DNA of 59,446 bases, from the NCBI GenBank assembly GCA_964604635.1, contig CAZRZO010000005.1, forward strand, positions 1-59,446, read 5' to 3'. Each line of letters begins with the position of its first letter. Position 1 is the stretch's first letter. Shown here one piece after another: positions 34,146-43,473 of this stretch. The DNA is from JAJZMY01 sp964604635 (lineage in GTDB: Archaea > Micrarchaeota > Micrarchaeia > Micrarchaeales > Micrarchaeaceae). Below the pieces are notes generated by a model. The model worked only from the letters and a program-made list of their open reading frames with translations, did not search any database and was not told the DNA's origin. The translations under genes were made by a program, and so were the position numbers.

Positions 34146-34556
34146 TTATTTTATTACTTTTAATATAATTGATTTTGTAATACTATTTATAACATGAGAA
34201 TAATCTCTAAAATGAGCAATTGTATTGATATTTAAAGTATATTCACCTTGATCTGTTTCAGTATTTCCAAAAACTTCTATTTTTAGTTCTTTTTCTTTAT
34301 TTGGTAAAATTTCACCAATATTTATTTGTTTTTGTTTTAAAAGTAAATTTTCATTAAATCCTAAATTTGAAGGTGCTGTTATATTTAATGAAGTAAGTAA
34401 TGAATCATTTGTTATATTTTTTACTCTTATAAATAAAATTAGTGAATTTGTTCTATTTGCATTTAATCTATAAGGAACTAATTCAGTTGCAATTACATAC
34501 ATTGAATTTTTTATTAATGGGTTTGGTTCTTTTTTATTAAAAATATTAAAATTCAT
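34146..34556 (-). CDS. Beta-sandwich domain protein, unknown
   Basis: 136 residues, no signal or helix. Repeated beta strands (SLILFIRVKNITNDSL, INIGEILPNKEKELKIEVFG, GEYTLNINTIAHFRDYS) suggest a single immunoglobulin-like (CARDB-like) domain. Small cytosolic proteins of this type are found in archaea with unknown function. Convergent with the preceding gene (37 nt). Confidence 0.5.
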   Translation of the reverse strand: MNFNIFNKKEPNPLIKNSMYVIATELVPYRLNANRTNSLILFIRVKNITNDSLLTSLNITAPSNLGFNENLLLKQKQINIGEILPNKEKELKIEVFGNTETDQGEYTLNINTIAHFRDYSHVINSITKSIILKVIK

Positions 34557-34669
34557 GATATCATCTTTTTGTTTTAAATTAAATTATTATTTTTTATTAC
34601 AATTTAAATATTTTATTAAAAAATAGAAATATGAAATAAAATATTAAATAAATCTCATTGGTTTACTAA

Positions 34670-35071
34670 ATGGTCTTCAGATTCAATCAAACTAAATTCA
34701 ATAAATTTTCAGATAAAATCTATAAAATATCAAAAGAAAAAATTAAAGAGAAAAAATTTGAAAATGAAATTTTAATGGCAACATTAATAGCCAGTTTTTC
34801 TTCAACTCATTCTTGGAAAACAAACAAAGAATTAGACAATGGATTTACTAATATGTACTGCAAAGATATTGAACAAGAATATACTGAAGCAAAAATAAGA
34901 AAATGGAAAAATATCAGTATAACAGACATAAAAGAAATTGCAAGTAAAAATATTCCTGATAATGTTTTTTACCGTTGGTTAAATAGTTATATAAACAATA
35001 ATGAAAAAAAAGCATATAAAAAAGCATGGTCTTCTTTAAAAAATAGAATATTTGAAGAAAATTGCGATTAA
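34670..35071 (+). CDS. Hypothetical protein, helical
   Basis: 133 residues, soluble, Lys/Glu-rich, mostly helical, with a Trp-containing motif series (HSWKTNKEL, RKWKNISI, RWLNSYI, KKAWSSLKNR). Not recognised. The ATG at 34670 follows AT-rich sequence without a ribosome-binding core. It converges with the ribosomal operon. Confidence 0.5.
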   Translation: MVFRFNQTKFNKFSDKIYKISKEKIKEKKFENEILMATLIASFSSTHSWKTNKELDNGFTNMYCKDIEQEYTEAKIRKWKNISITDIKEIASKNIPDNVFYRWLNSYINNNEKKAYKKAWSSLKNRIFEENCD

Positions 35072-35114
35072 ATTATTTTGGTTTTTAATAAATAATAAAA
35101 AAAGAAAAAAATTA

Positions 35115-35480
35115 TTATTCTTTCTTAGTTTCTGTTTTTTTCTCTTTATTAATCTTAGCTTGTTTTGTTTTTGCAATTAATTTAGTATATGATTCAAACT
35201 TTTTATCAGGTTTTAATATTTTCTTTGAATCTTTTATATGTGTTAATAAAACAATATTATCTTCAATATTAGCATCAAGCTTTATTTTACTCATTTTCTT
35301 TGCATAATATTTTATTATTGAGGAATTAAGATCTTGATCTATTTTAACATTATCTATAGGCATTTTTGTATAATGTGCAATCCTCGCTCTAATGAATTTT
35401 ATTGCTTTATTTCTTCTTCTTGTTCTTGGCTGAGTAACAAGATATTTTCTAATATTTAATGTAAATAATTTATGAACCAT
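35115..35480 (-). CDS. rpl31e: Ribosomal protein eL31
   Basis: 121 residues: LFTLNIRKYLVTQPRTRRRNKAIKFIRARIAHYTKM followed by VKIDQDLNSSIIKYYAKKM, the family core, then a Lys-rich extension of about 35 residues beyond the usual archaeal length (about 90). Last gene of the eS19-PDCD5-eL39-eL31 operon. aIF6 and LX, which usually follow in archaea, are not here. Confidence 0.93.
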   Translation of the reverse strand: MVHKLFTLNIRKYLVTQPRTRRRNKAIKFIRARIAHYTKMPIDNVKIDQDLNSSIIKYYAKKMSKIKLDANIEDNIVLLTHIKDSKKILKPDKKFESYTKLIAKTKQAKINKEKKTETKKE

Positions 35481-35513
35481 TTGATCATTGATTAATTTTT
35501 AATTATATTATTT

Positions 35514-35687
35514 TTATTTCTTTGGTTTTTCTTCTTTTATTTTTAATTTATTATGCCTCCAATTTCTTGAAAATTTATTTGTTTGTAATCTTCTATGTGT
35601 TCTTAATGTAGCTAATAGTGGAAGACGTCTATTTTGCTTTAATTTCTTACCTAATTTTTGTTTTTTTAAAAATGATTTTTTTGTCAT
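35514..35687 (-). CDS. rpl39e: Ribosomal protein eL39
   Basis: 57 residues, very basic: KSFLKKQKLGKKLKQNRRLP, LATLRTHRR and NKFSRNWRHNKLK match the eL39 pattern (KKKLAKxxKQNRxxPxW..lkT.R....N.kRRhWRR). The gene is too short for many callers. eL39 lines the peptide exit tunnel. It sits between PDCD5 and eL31, its normal archaeal position. Confidence 0.93.
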   Translation of the reverse strand: MTKKSFLKKQKLGKKLKQNRRLPLLATLRTHRRLQTNKFSRNWRHNKLKIKEEKPKK

Positions 35688-35721
35688 TATTTCACTTTTT
35701 TAGTATATTTTTCTTTTTTTA

Positions 35722-36021
35722 TTATTTATGTTTATATTCTATCTTTGTTTCGGTTTTTGTAGTCATTTTATTTATTATTGCAATTAATTGCTCTTCAGAT
35801 AATTTTGTTGTAATTCTTCCATTTTGTGCAAATGAAATCAATACATTTACTACTTGCAAATATAAATCATAATTTGATATTTTTACATTCATTATTCTTT
35901 GATATGCACTTGCATCTAAAAATTGGCGCAGTATTTGTTTTCTCTGCTCCTCTATCTGCATTTGCTTTATTGTTCTGGATAATCTCTTTCTGTATTCTCT
36001 ATCATCTCCAGCATCATTCAT
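35722..36021 (-). CDS. PDCD5-family DNA-binding protein
   Basis: 99 residues: RKQILRQFLDASAYQRIMNVKISNYDL and ISFAQNGRITTKLSEEQLIAIINKM match the PDCD5/TFAR19 core. The N-terminus is charged and helical. Archaeal homologues bind DNA, but the biological role is unsettled. The start overlaps the end of eS19 by 8 nt. Standard neighbour of eS19 and eL39. Confidence 0.93.
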   Translation of the reverse strand: MNDAGDDREYRKRLSRTIKQMQIEEQRKQILRQFLDASAYQRIMNVKISNYDLYLQVVNVLISFAQNGRITTKLSEEQLIAIINKMTTKTETKIEYKHK

Positions 36022-36436
36022 TTGAATTCCCTTTTATCAATTCACTGCTAATTTTATCTAAAAATGATTGACCTTTTGGCATAATAATTCTACCTTTACT
36101 TGTTTTTTTGATAAATTCGAATTTTTCTAATTCAATTAAAATATCTCTAATAATACTACCACCAGCATTAATGTGATGTCTTCTATGAACAACATGTTTT
36201 TGTCTTGATCCATATTTTGTTCTTAATCTTGAAACACCAATTGGACCATTAATATAAACTTGACGTAAAATTGATGCACTTCTCATAAACCAAAAATCAG
36301 GATCAGAAGGTATTCTCTCTTTATTTGGTCCAGATTTTACATAATCAACATAATCAGGTTTTGAAATAGTCTTTTTTAATCTTACTGATGCTAATTTTGT
36401 GAGTTCTGAAGATTTAACTTCATATATATAAGTCAT
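36014..36436 (-). CDS. rps19e: Ribosomal protein eS19
   Basis: 140 residues: PDYVDYVKSGPNKERIPSD, FWFMRSASILRQVYINGPIGV, SRLRTKYGSRQ and the C-terminal GSIIRDILIELEKFEFIKK. Complete and of normal length. First gene of the four-gene operon; the stop overlaps the PDCD5 start. Confidence 0.95.
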   Translation of the reverse strand: MTYIYEVKSSELTKLASVRLKKTISKPDYVDYVKSGPNKERIPSDPDFWFMRSASILRQVYINGPIGVSRLRTKYGSRQKHVVHRRHHINAGGSIIRDILIELEKFEFIKKTSKGRIIMPKGQSFLDKISSELIKGNSNE

Positions 36437-36589
36437 ATTATCATTTTAAAAAATTTCTAAAAATATTTATTAAATTAAATAGTAGATTATTATTATAAAT
36501 AAAATGTATAAAAATATTTGTAAATAATGGTTTATATTATTTATTTATTATTTTTAATGTTAGCATTTATATTTATTACTATTTGTATT

Positions 36590-39262
36590 TTATAGTTTGT
36601 TATTAAATATTAATTTTCCTTCACATATTTTTTCTGATCCACCACCATTAAAAACAGAATTTTTAATTATTTTTAATAAATCAAGTTTAACAAAATTAAT
36701 TGCACTCTGATCTGATGATGAACCACATACAACATCAAAATCATCATTATATAAAACTATTAATACTCCTTTATTATTTTCAGTTATATTTAAAACAATA
36801 TTACGAAGTAATTTTCTATTATAATTTAATTTTTCAATGATATAATTTTGATGCAATTGTTTATTTTTATTTAATATATCTAATGAAATATATTTAATTA
36901 AATCTTTTGAAATTATTTCATAATTCTTTCTATATTCTTGAAATTCATTAAATTGTTGTATTACTTTTTGCATTACTTTATCAAAATCAGCATTTATTGC
37001 TTCTGACATATTTTTTATATTATTTTGAAGTTCATTAAAATAATCAAGTGCTGCTAGTCCAGCAACAAATTCTATTCTATTTATTCCATCATGTATTCTC
37101 ATTGTTTTTATTATTTTTACAAGACCAATACTAGATTCACTATTTATTAAATGTAAGCCACCACATGCTTCTGCATCAATTATATTATTATTTAGGTCTT
37201 TTATTTCAATTATCCTTAATTTCTTTGCTGGAACTCCATGACCTTGATAAATTGTAAATCCAAATCTTGCTTCTGCATCTTTTCTTTCTAGTTCTTCCAT
37301 ACTAACTTTTATACCATTTATAATATGGTTATTTACTGTTTGTTCTATTTCTTTTACTTGTTCTTCAGTTAATTTTTTATAATGCGAAATATCAATGTGT
37401 GCTTTTGAATATGTTTTTACTGAACCTTCTTGCCATGCATGTTTTCCTAAAACTTGTCTACAAGCATTACTTATTAAATGTGTTGCAGTATGATGTGCCA
37501 TAAGCCTTAATCTTCTTTCTTTGTTTACAATACATTTTACTTTTTGATTTATTTTAAAGTCTACTTCTTGATCTAATTCATGAACAATAACATTATTTAT
37601 TATTTGAACATTTTTTAATTTTATACCATCAATTGTTCCTAAATCTGATTCTTGTCCACCACCTTCTGGATAAAAAACAGATTTGTCTAATATTATTATA
37701 TTTTTATCCTTTTTAAGGATTTTTGCTTCTGCTTCTGTTTTAAATAAATAATATAATTTTTCTGTTTTTTGTATATCAGAAACATTAATATTTATTTGAA
37801 TTTTATGTTTTGTTTTTTTAATAAAATCATTTTTTAATAATTCTAAATAAGATTCATCAATATCTATTTCAATATTTTTCTGCTTTGCAACACTATTAAT
37901 AAATTTTGGAGTTATTCCATTGCTTTCATATAATGTTTTTAATTTTAAAGGAGATAATTTTTGTTTTTTATCAATAATTGTATTGATAATTTTTAATGCT
38001 GATTTTTTTGTATTATTATATCTTATTTTTTCAATATCAAAAATTTTAGAAATTTCATCAATATTTTGATTAAGACCTTTGAATAAATTTTTAAGATCTT
38101 TTGAATAGAGTTCAATTATTTTAATTAAATCAATATCAATATTATTTATTTCCATAAGATCGAATATTCTCCTTAAAATAATCCTTAAATTATATCCACC
38201 ACCAATATTACTTGGTAAAGCACCATCACTTATTGCAAATAATAATGTTCTTAAATGGTCTGTAATTATATAAGAAGCTTGCATTGGCTTTATTACTTCA
38301 TTATAATCTTTTTTATCAATTAAATTCATTATTATATCTAATTGCTTTGAATTATTTTCAGTTAAATCAATATTACTTGAAAGAGCTGCAATTTTTGAAT
38401 ATTTTTCATAATCTGGTTTTATTCCTGTTTGTTTGTATATATAATTAAGCTGTTTTTTGAAAATTGTATCATATATTGTTTGTGATCCTGAATGAAACCA
38501 TATTAATCTTTCAAAACCCCATCCAACATCAACAACTTTTGAATTAAGTTCTTTTATTTGATTAGTATATTCAAATTCAGTAAATACACTATTTACTAAT
38601 TCTAATCCATTTGAAAAACTTTCTAAGCAAGGACCAAATTCTGAAAAATCACCCATTGCCCATACATCTTCAATATAGGTTAAATCATTTTTATTAACTT
38701 TTAATTTGTTTATTAAAAAATCATAATTTAATTGAATTGTTTTATCTTTCCAATATCCTTGATTTGGATAATTAAATGCATGCTGACCTGCCATCATAAA
38801 AGAAGTAAGATGCCTACCACTTATTCCAACATTTGAAATATCATTAAAACGTAAGCATATTTGAGGAACAATTAATGGATTTGCAGGATATTCAAAACTC
38901 ATTTTATTATTTTCAATTCTTTGAAAATCCTGAATTGAAGCAATTGTATAATATAAATCATTTCTCCATCTACTAACAACTGGATATTTATCAATTATTG
39001 AATGATTATTTTCTTTAAAAAAATTAGAAAAAATATTCCAAAATTCTTCATATTCAATATTAATTGATTTATTTTTTATAAAAGAATAGGGTTCATGGGA
39101 AGAGTCACCACATGATTCTCTATCTGGATTAGATGTCCAAAAATATTTTTTACATATTTTGCATTGTTTTCTTTCAAATCCTTTTTCTTTAAATAATTCA
39201 ACTGAATAATATTTTTTATAATCTTTTGAAAACTTTTTCCTTAAATCTTCTTTATTTATCAT
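36590..39262 (-). CDS. alaS: Alanyl-tRNA synthetase
   Basis: 890 residues from the ATG at 39260-39262, which has GGTG 5 nt upstream; the longer frame would add 42 residues overlapping the nuclease gene. The archaeal N-terminus is INKEDLRKKFSKDYKKYY, with an early zinc-like CKICKKYFWTSNPDRESCGD. Next are the class II core (DVWAMGDFSEFGPCLESF, VGWGFERLIWF) and the editing domain with HHTATHLISNACRQ and CGGLHL. A C-terminal DHHA1-like end is present (SAINFVKLDLLKII, GGGSEKICEGKL). The start overlaps the preceding gene by 11 nt, so coupling is likely. Confidence 0.95.
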   Translation of the reverse strand: MINKEDLRKKFSKDYKKYYSVELFKEKGFERKQCKICKKYFWTSNPDRESCGDSSHEPYSFIKNKSINIEYEEFWNIFSNFFKENNHSIIDKYPVVSRWRNDLYYTIASIQDFQRIENNKMSFEYPANPLIVPQICLRFNDISNVGISGRHLTSFMMAGQHAFNYPNQGYWKDKTIQLNYDFLINKLKVNKNDLTYIEDVWAMGDFSEFGPCLESFSNGLELVNSVFTEFEYTNQIKELNSKVVDVGWGFERLIWFHSGSQTIYDTIFKKQLNYIYKQTGIKPDYEKYSKIAALSSNIDLTENNSKQLDIIMNLIDKKDYNEVIKPMQASYIITDHLRTLLFAISDGALPSNIGGGYNLRIILRRIFDLMEINNIDIDLIKIIELYSKDLKNLFKGLNQNIDEISKIFDIEKIRYNNTKKSALKIINTIIDKKQKLSPLKLKTLYESNGITPKFINSVAKQKNIEIDIDESYLELLKNDFIKKTKHKIQININVSDIQKTEKLYYLFKTEAEAKILKKDKNIIILDKSVFYPEGGGQESDLGTIDGIKLKNVQIINNVIVHELDQEVDFKINQKVKCIVNKERRLRLMAHHTATHLISNACRQVLGKHAWQEGSVKTYSKAHIDISHYKKLTEEQVKEIEQTVNNHIINGIKVSMEELERKDAEARFGFTIYQGHGVPAKKLRIIEIKDLNNNIIDAEACGGLHLINSESSIGLVKIIKTMRIHDGINRIEFVAGLAALDYFNELQNNIKNMSEAINADFDKVMQKVIQQFNEFQEYRKNYEIISKDLIKYISLDILNKNKQLHQNYIIEKLNYNRKLLRNIVLNITENNKGVLIVLYNDDFDVVCGSSSDQSAINFVKLDLLKIIKNSVFNGGGSEKICEGKLIFNNKL

Positions 39263-40106
39263 TTGTCCACCAAATTTTGCATTCATTTCCAAAAAATTTA
39301 CAAAAAGAGCATTTCCATTTTTCAGATTCTTGAACTGAAATTGGTTTTCTTTGTCCTGTCCAATACTTAAGTGAAAAATCAAGTACACCTTTTATATAAT
39401 TATCATCATAATTAAATTTATATAATTTTATTTCTTTTCCAGTACTTTGATTAATATATCTTAAACGCAATTCATTACTCAAATTTTTTATTTGAGAAAT
39501 CATATTAAAAAATTTATTTACAATAATTTCAAGATTTTGCAAATCTTTTTCAATTTTAATTGCATTTAATTGTCTTCTAAATTCATCTGTAAGATATAAT
39601 TTATCTAATGAATAAGAATCTTTAAACATTTCAAAAGTAAATTTTTTGTTTATTATATCATCAAGCATTTTTTTATAAACCATTATTTGAATTTTCTGTG
39701 TAATCATTTGAGATTCTGAAGGAATAACACCACTTGATCTTGTTTTATCTTCAATTAAAATAATTGAATTATTTTTTAATTCTATTTGATCTATTTTTCC
39801 TATTAATTTAAAATTATTTAATGTACCATAAATAGTAATTTCTCTTGCTTTCTTGTTTTTATCTAATGAATTCAATGCAATATAACTTTTATAAAAATCT
39901 TTGAATAAATAATCAGCATAATTTCTTGGATCTAATATTATTGGTATATTTACTTTATTTTCAAGATTTTCATGAAATGTTGTTCCAGCAAAAATTTGTT
40001 TTGTTATTTTTTTTCCATATAAGTAATTTAATTCCATTTGAAGTTCACACCAATATTGCGATGTAATATCAGTTACTCTAATACTATATTTTTTTAATTT
40101 TCTCAT
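39252..40106 (-). CDS. Exo5/Cas4-like PD-(D/E)XK Fe-S nuclease
   Basis: 284 residues. An N-terminal Cys (SQYWCELQMELNYLYG), GTTFHENLE (His of the RecB motif), LIGKIDQIELKNNSIILIEDKTR (D and ExK catalytic residues), QIMVYKKML, and a C-terminal Cys cluster CSFCKFFGNECKIW. Four Cys around a RecB nuclease define Cas4/Exo5/AddB-type [4Fe-4S] nucleases. No CRISPR array or cas gene is near, so an Exo5-like repair nuclease is more likely than Cas4. I chose the ATG at 40104-40106; a TTG 18 nt upstream is in frame. Overlaps alaS by 11 nt. Confidence 0.8.
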   Translation of the reverse strand: MRKLKKYSIRVTDITSQYWCELQMELNYLYGKKITKQIFAGTTFHENLENKVNIPIILDPRNYADYLFKDFYKSYIALNSLDKNKKAREITIYGTLNNFKLIGKIDQIELKNNSIILIEDKTRSSGVIPSESQMITQKIQIMVYKKMLDDIINKKFTFEMFKDSYSLDKLYLTDEFRRQLNAIKIEKDLQNLEIIVNKFFNMISQIKNLSNELRLRYINQSTGKEIKLYKFNYDDNYIKGVLDFSLKYWTGQRKPISVQESEKWKCSFCKFFGNECKIWWTNDK

Positions 40107-40128
40107 TGTTGGTGAAATTTGCAAACTA

Positions 40129-40761
40129 TCACTTTTTTGTTTTGATTTTTATTTTTGTTTTTAATATTTTATTCATAAATATTTTATAAAGAATATACAA
40201 ACTAAAAATAAATAAACCTATTATTATAAACAAAACATATATATGAATAAGATTTTGAGATAAGAAATAATATCCAAATAACATTAAAATAAAATTCCAA
40301 ATAAAAATCCCAATAAAAGAATAAAAAAGAAACTTCTTTAAATTCATATGACTAAAACCTGCTGGAAAACTTATTAGACCTCTTACAACTGGAAATAATC
40401 TAGCAATAAAAACAGCAAAATCCCCATTCCTATCAAACCAGCTATTAAAATTATTTAATGTTTTCTTTGTTATGTGAAATAAATTAAGATGTTTATATAC
40501 AATATCTTTTCCAATAAAATATGCAATATAATAATCAATTAATATACCTATTAAAGAACCAGTTATTGATGCAATTAATGTATATATAAAACTCTTTAAA
40601 ATACCTTCTCTGACAAGAATTCCAGCAAAAGGCATTATTAATTCACTAGGTATTGGAAAAGATGCTGATTCTAATAGCATTGAAAAGAATATTGCAACAT
40701 ACCCATAAGTTTGAATAAACGTTTCAATAATTGCTTTTATTATGTGTATTGAAAAAAACAT
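40129..40761 (-). CDS. DedA-family membrane protein
   Basis: 210 residues, five to six helices. The family motifs are YVAIFFSMLLESASFPIPSELIMPFAGIL and ARLFPVVRGLISFPAGFSHMNLKKFLFYS, including the R-x3-P-x2-R core. DedA/VTT proteins act in lipid scrambling or envelope homeostasis. The Lys-rich C-terminal tail is cytosolic. It lies 22 nt upstream of the Exo5-like gene on the same strand. Confidence 0.9.
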   Translation of the reverse strand: MFFSIHIIKAIIETFIQTYGYVAIFFSMLLESASFPIPSELIMPFAGILVREGILKSFIYTLIASITGSLIGILIDYYIAYFIGKDIVYKHLNLFHITKKTLNNFNSWFDRNGDFAVFIARLFPVVRGLISFPAGFSHMNLKKFLFYSFIGIFIWNFILMLFGYYFLSQNLIHIYVLFIIIGLFIFSLYILYKIFMNKILKTKIKIKTKK

Positions 40762-40881
40762 ATAATCAATAAAAATTATATTTTGTTGACTTTATTATTT
40801 TAAATGATATTATTAAAATACTAAATATAGATAAAAATATAAAATACATAATAAAATTTAATTTGATTAAAATTGAAATTT

Positions 40882-41913
40882 ATGAAAATTATAAAATTTT
40901 ACAAAACTGAAAAATTATTAAAAATTAAAATTGAAAATTTTAATGATTTATTAAATATACAAAGAGTTATTTTTATTAATGATATTGTAAAAGCAAGATC
41001 ATTAAGAAAATTTAAACCAGAAGAAAATGATAGGGGTGAATTAAAAGAAGTAACAATTTATTTAAATGTTGAAAAAACAGAAATAGATAAAGACTCAGAA
41101 AAATTAAGAATTATGGGTAAAATTATTAATGGAAATCCTTTAAAATATATTCAATTGCATAGTTATCATACATTAAACATTGAAAAAAATAATATAATTG
41201 AAATAAAAAAACAATTGGAATGGCCTAATTATTTATTGAAAATAATTGAAGATGCAACAAAAGAATCAAAAAAACCCAATTTAGGAATTATTTTAATTGA
41301 CGAGGAAAAATCGCTTTTTGCATATTTATTAGGATATGGTATTGATTTTATTAATGAAATTTACAGCAATTTAAGCAAAAGAATGACTTCAAAAGATTAT
41401 CAAGAACATAAGATAAAATATTTTAATAAAATAATTGAATTAATAAAAAATATGGATGTTAGTATAATTATTATTGGAGGACCAGGATTTGTAAAAGATG
41501 ATATTAAAAAATTTATGGAAGATAATTATTTAGTACAAAAATTAAATAAAAAACTTTTTTATATAAATGTAAGCAATGTTGAACATTCTGGAGTATATGA
41601 ACTTATAAAAAATAATGAAATAGAAAATATATTAAAAAACCAGAAAATAAGATTAGAATTCAAATTAATGGAAGAATTTTTAAGACAAGTAAGTATTGAT
41701 AAATCAGTTTATGGTATTAAAAACGTAATTGAAGGTATTCAAAATTATGAAATATCTAAGATTTTAGTAAATGATAATATACTTAATAACCAGGAAATAA
41801 AACAATTATTAGGTAATGCAGAAAAGAATAATATTAAAATAATTATTTTTAATTCAAATGATGAAGTTGGAAATCAACTACATAATTTCAAAGATATTGC
41901 AGGAATAAATTAA
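40882..41913 (+). CDS. pelA: Pelota (aPelota/Dom34), ribosome rescue factor
   Basis: 343 residues, three domains: an Sm-like N-terminal domain (VIFINDIVKARSLRKFKPEENDRGELKEVTIYL), a central domain (LGIILIDEEKSLFAYLLGYG, IIIIGGPGFVKDDIKKFM) and an eRF1-like C-terminal domain ending DEVGNQLHNFKDIAGI. It lacks the GGQ motif of release factors, as expected. It rescues stalled ribosomes with aEF1A/ABCE1. I took the ATG at 40882; a TTG 9 nt upstream is in frame. Confidence 0.94.
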   Translation: MKIIKFYKTEKLLKIKIENFNDLLNIQRVIFINDIVKARSLRKFKPEENDRGELKEVTIYLNVEKTEIDKDSEKLRIMGKIINGNPLKYIQLHSYHTLNIEKNNIIEIKKQLEWPNYLLKIIEDATKESKKPNLGIILIDEEKSLFAYLLGYGIDFINEIYSNLSKRMTSKDYQEHKIKYFNKIIELIKNMDVSIIIIGGPGFVKDDIKKFMEDNYLVQKLNKKLFYINVSNVEHSGVYELIKNNEIENILKNQKIRLEFKLMEEFLRQVSIDKSVYGIKNVIEGIQNYEISKILVNDNILNNQEIKQLLGNAEKNNIKIIIFNSNDEVGNQLHNFKDIAGIN

Positions 41914-41919
41914 AAATAT

Positions 41920-42648
41920 TTAATATATATTTGAATCTTTTGTAAATATTTTTATTCCTTTTAAAGTTATTAAATAAGGAACAATTTCAAAACTATGACT
42001 ATTTCGCCTCATTTTTATTATTTCTATTTCAGACATTCTTCTTTTATTTGCAATAAGTTGATATAAAACAATTATTCCGTCAAATATAAAAAATTCAGAT
42101 TTAAATTTTAAATTAGTAACATCTCTTTCAGATAGTTCTGCAATTAATATTGATGTTACATTTAATCTTTGTAAAGTTTCAGTCAAAAGATACATTGCTC
42201 TTTTATATATTGGAGAGTCATTTGTTAATAATGAAAATACAGATAAAGAATCAATAACAACAAATTCAGCTTTTTCATTAGCTATTATTGAAGATAATCT
42301 AGAAATTAGATTATCAAGTTGATAAGTATCTTCTTTAATTCCATTACGAACTATTAATGCAGTGTCTCGCCCAGACATAATAAATTTTTCATCTGCTATA
42401 AGCTTTTTTAAATCCTCTGCAAAATCAGGCATTGCCAATGAAAAGCTTTCAATTATTTTATCATTTGTTTCTTCTAAACTAATATAAATAACTTTTTTTC
42501 CAGACATTGCATTATGAAATGCATATTCAAAAGAAAGTAATGTTTTTCCAGTTCCAGGACCACCAGCAAGAATTACTTGATTTCCTTCTGGGATACCACC
42601 ATGCAATAAAGAATCTAGTCCAGTTATTCCGCTTTTTATTAAATTCAT
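41920..42648 (-). CDS. KaiC-like RecA-fold ATPase
   Basis: 242 residues, single KaiC/RadA-type domain. IKSGITGLDSLLHGGIPEGNQVILAGGPGTGKT (GGIP and Walker A), KVIYISLEETNDKI (catalytic Glu pair), FVVIDSLSVF (Walker B) and the terminal MRRNSHSFEIVPYLIT typical of archaeal KaiC-like proteins. Role unknown; such proteins often pair with signalling or surface-motility systems. Start at the ATG at 42646-42648; a TTG 18 nt upstream is possible. Convergent with pelota (6 nt). Confidence 0.88.
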   Translation of the reverse strand: MNLIKSGITGLDSLLHGGIPEGNQVILAGGPGTGKTLLSFEYAFHNAMSGKKVIYISLEETNDKIIESFSLAMPDFAEDLKKLIADEKFIMSGRDTALIVRNGIKEDTYQLDNLISRLSSIIANEKAEFVVIDSLSVFSLLTNDSPIYKRAMYLLTETLQRLNVTSILIAELSERDVTNLKFKSEFFIFDGIIVLYQLIANKRRMSEIEIIKMRRNSHSFEIVPYLITLKGIKIFTKDSNIY

Positions 42649-42847
42649 ATTATCTCTTATTTGCAATTAACAATTTAATTTATTACTTAAATATTTTAAT
42701 TTATTTAAATGTTTATTTTTATTTGTAACTTCTGATTTATTCTTTTGTTTAATAATTATCATTAATGCTTTTATATATTTATTTTATTATATTTTAATAA
42801 GAACTTAATTTCAATAAATTTTTTATTTAAAAATAAAATGTGAATAA

Positions 42848-43441
42848 ATGTTAAAAATAAATATGCCAGCACCTGATTTTTCTTCTCGTGCCTATTTTCC
42901 TGAAAAAAAACAGATTAAAAGAATAGAATTAAAAGACTACTTTGATAAATGGGTTATTTTATCTTTTCATCCTGGTGATTTTACATTTGTATGTGCAACA
43001 GATCTTGGAGCTTTTAATAATATAGTTCAAACATTAAAAGAAAATAATGCTTTTATGCTTGGAATAAGTATTGATTCAATATATGTTCATAAAATGTGGA
43101 TAGATACAAGTAAATCAATGAAAGATTTAAAATTTCCAATACTTGATGATTCTAATCAAAAAATATGTAAAGCTTATGAAGTTATAAATGATAATGATGA
43201 TGTATCTGATTTAGAAAGAGTAACAGTAATTATAAATCCTGAAGGAATTGTAAAATATATTGAAAAAGCAGATCCAAGACTTGGAAAAGACGCAAATCAA
43301 ATATTACATAAATTTTTAGGATTAAAATATTTATATGAACATCAATCAACAAAAAATAAATTTATTGTTTTACCAGCTAATTGGGAAAAGTTAGATGATG
43401 CATTAAACATTGAAATTCCAAGAGATATTGGAAAAATATAA
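42848..43441 (+). CDS. Peroxiredoxin without the AhpC resolving cysteine
   Basis: 197 residues, AhpC/Prx1-type fold. The peroxidatic Cys49 is in HPGDFTFVCATD (family FTFVCPTE). In the C-terminal resolving-Cys position the protein reads FIVLPANWEKL, with no Cys; the only other Cys is C107. So it would act as a 1-Cys enzyme or use a partner thiol. First of the cluster prx-EndoQ-prx; 32 nt before EndoQ. Start: ATG with GTG core 5 nt upstream. Confidence 0.9.
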   Translation: MLKINMPAPDFSSRAYFPEKKQIKRIELKDYFDKWVILSFHPGDFTFVCATDLGAFNNIVQTLKENNAFMLGISIDSIYVHKMWIDTSKSMKDLKFPILDDSNQKICKAYEVINDNDDVSDLERVTVIINPEGIVKYIEKADPRLGKDANQILHKFLGLKYLYEHQSTKNKFIVLPANWEKLDDALNIEIPRDIGKI

Positions 43442-43473
43442 ATAAAAAAATAAAATATTGCAGTGTATTTAAA

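Noticed and set aside
39252..40106. Cas4 as evidence for a CRISPR system
   Set aside because: No repeats, no cas1/cas2 or effector genes; C-terminal Cys layout also fits Exo5.
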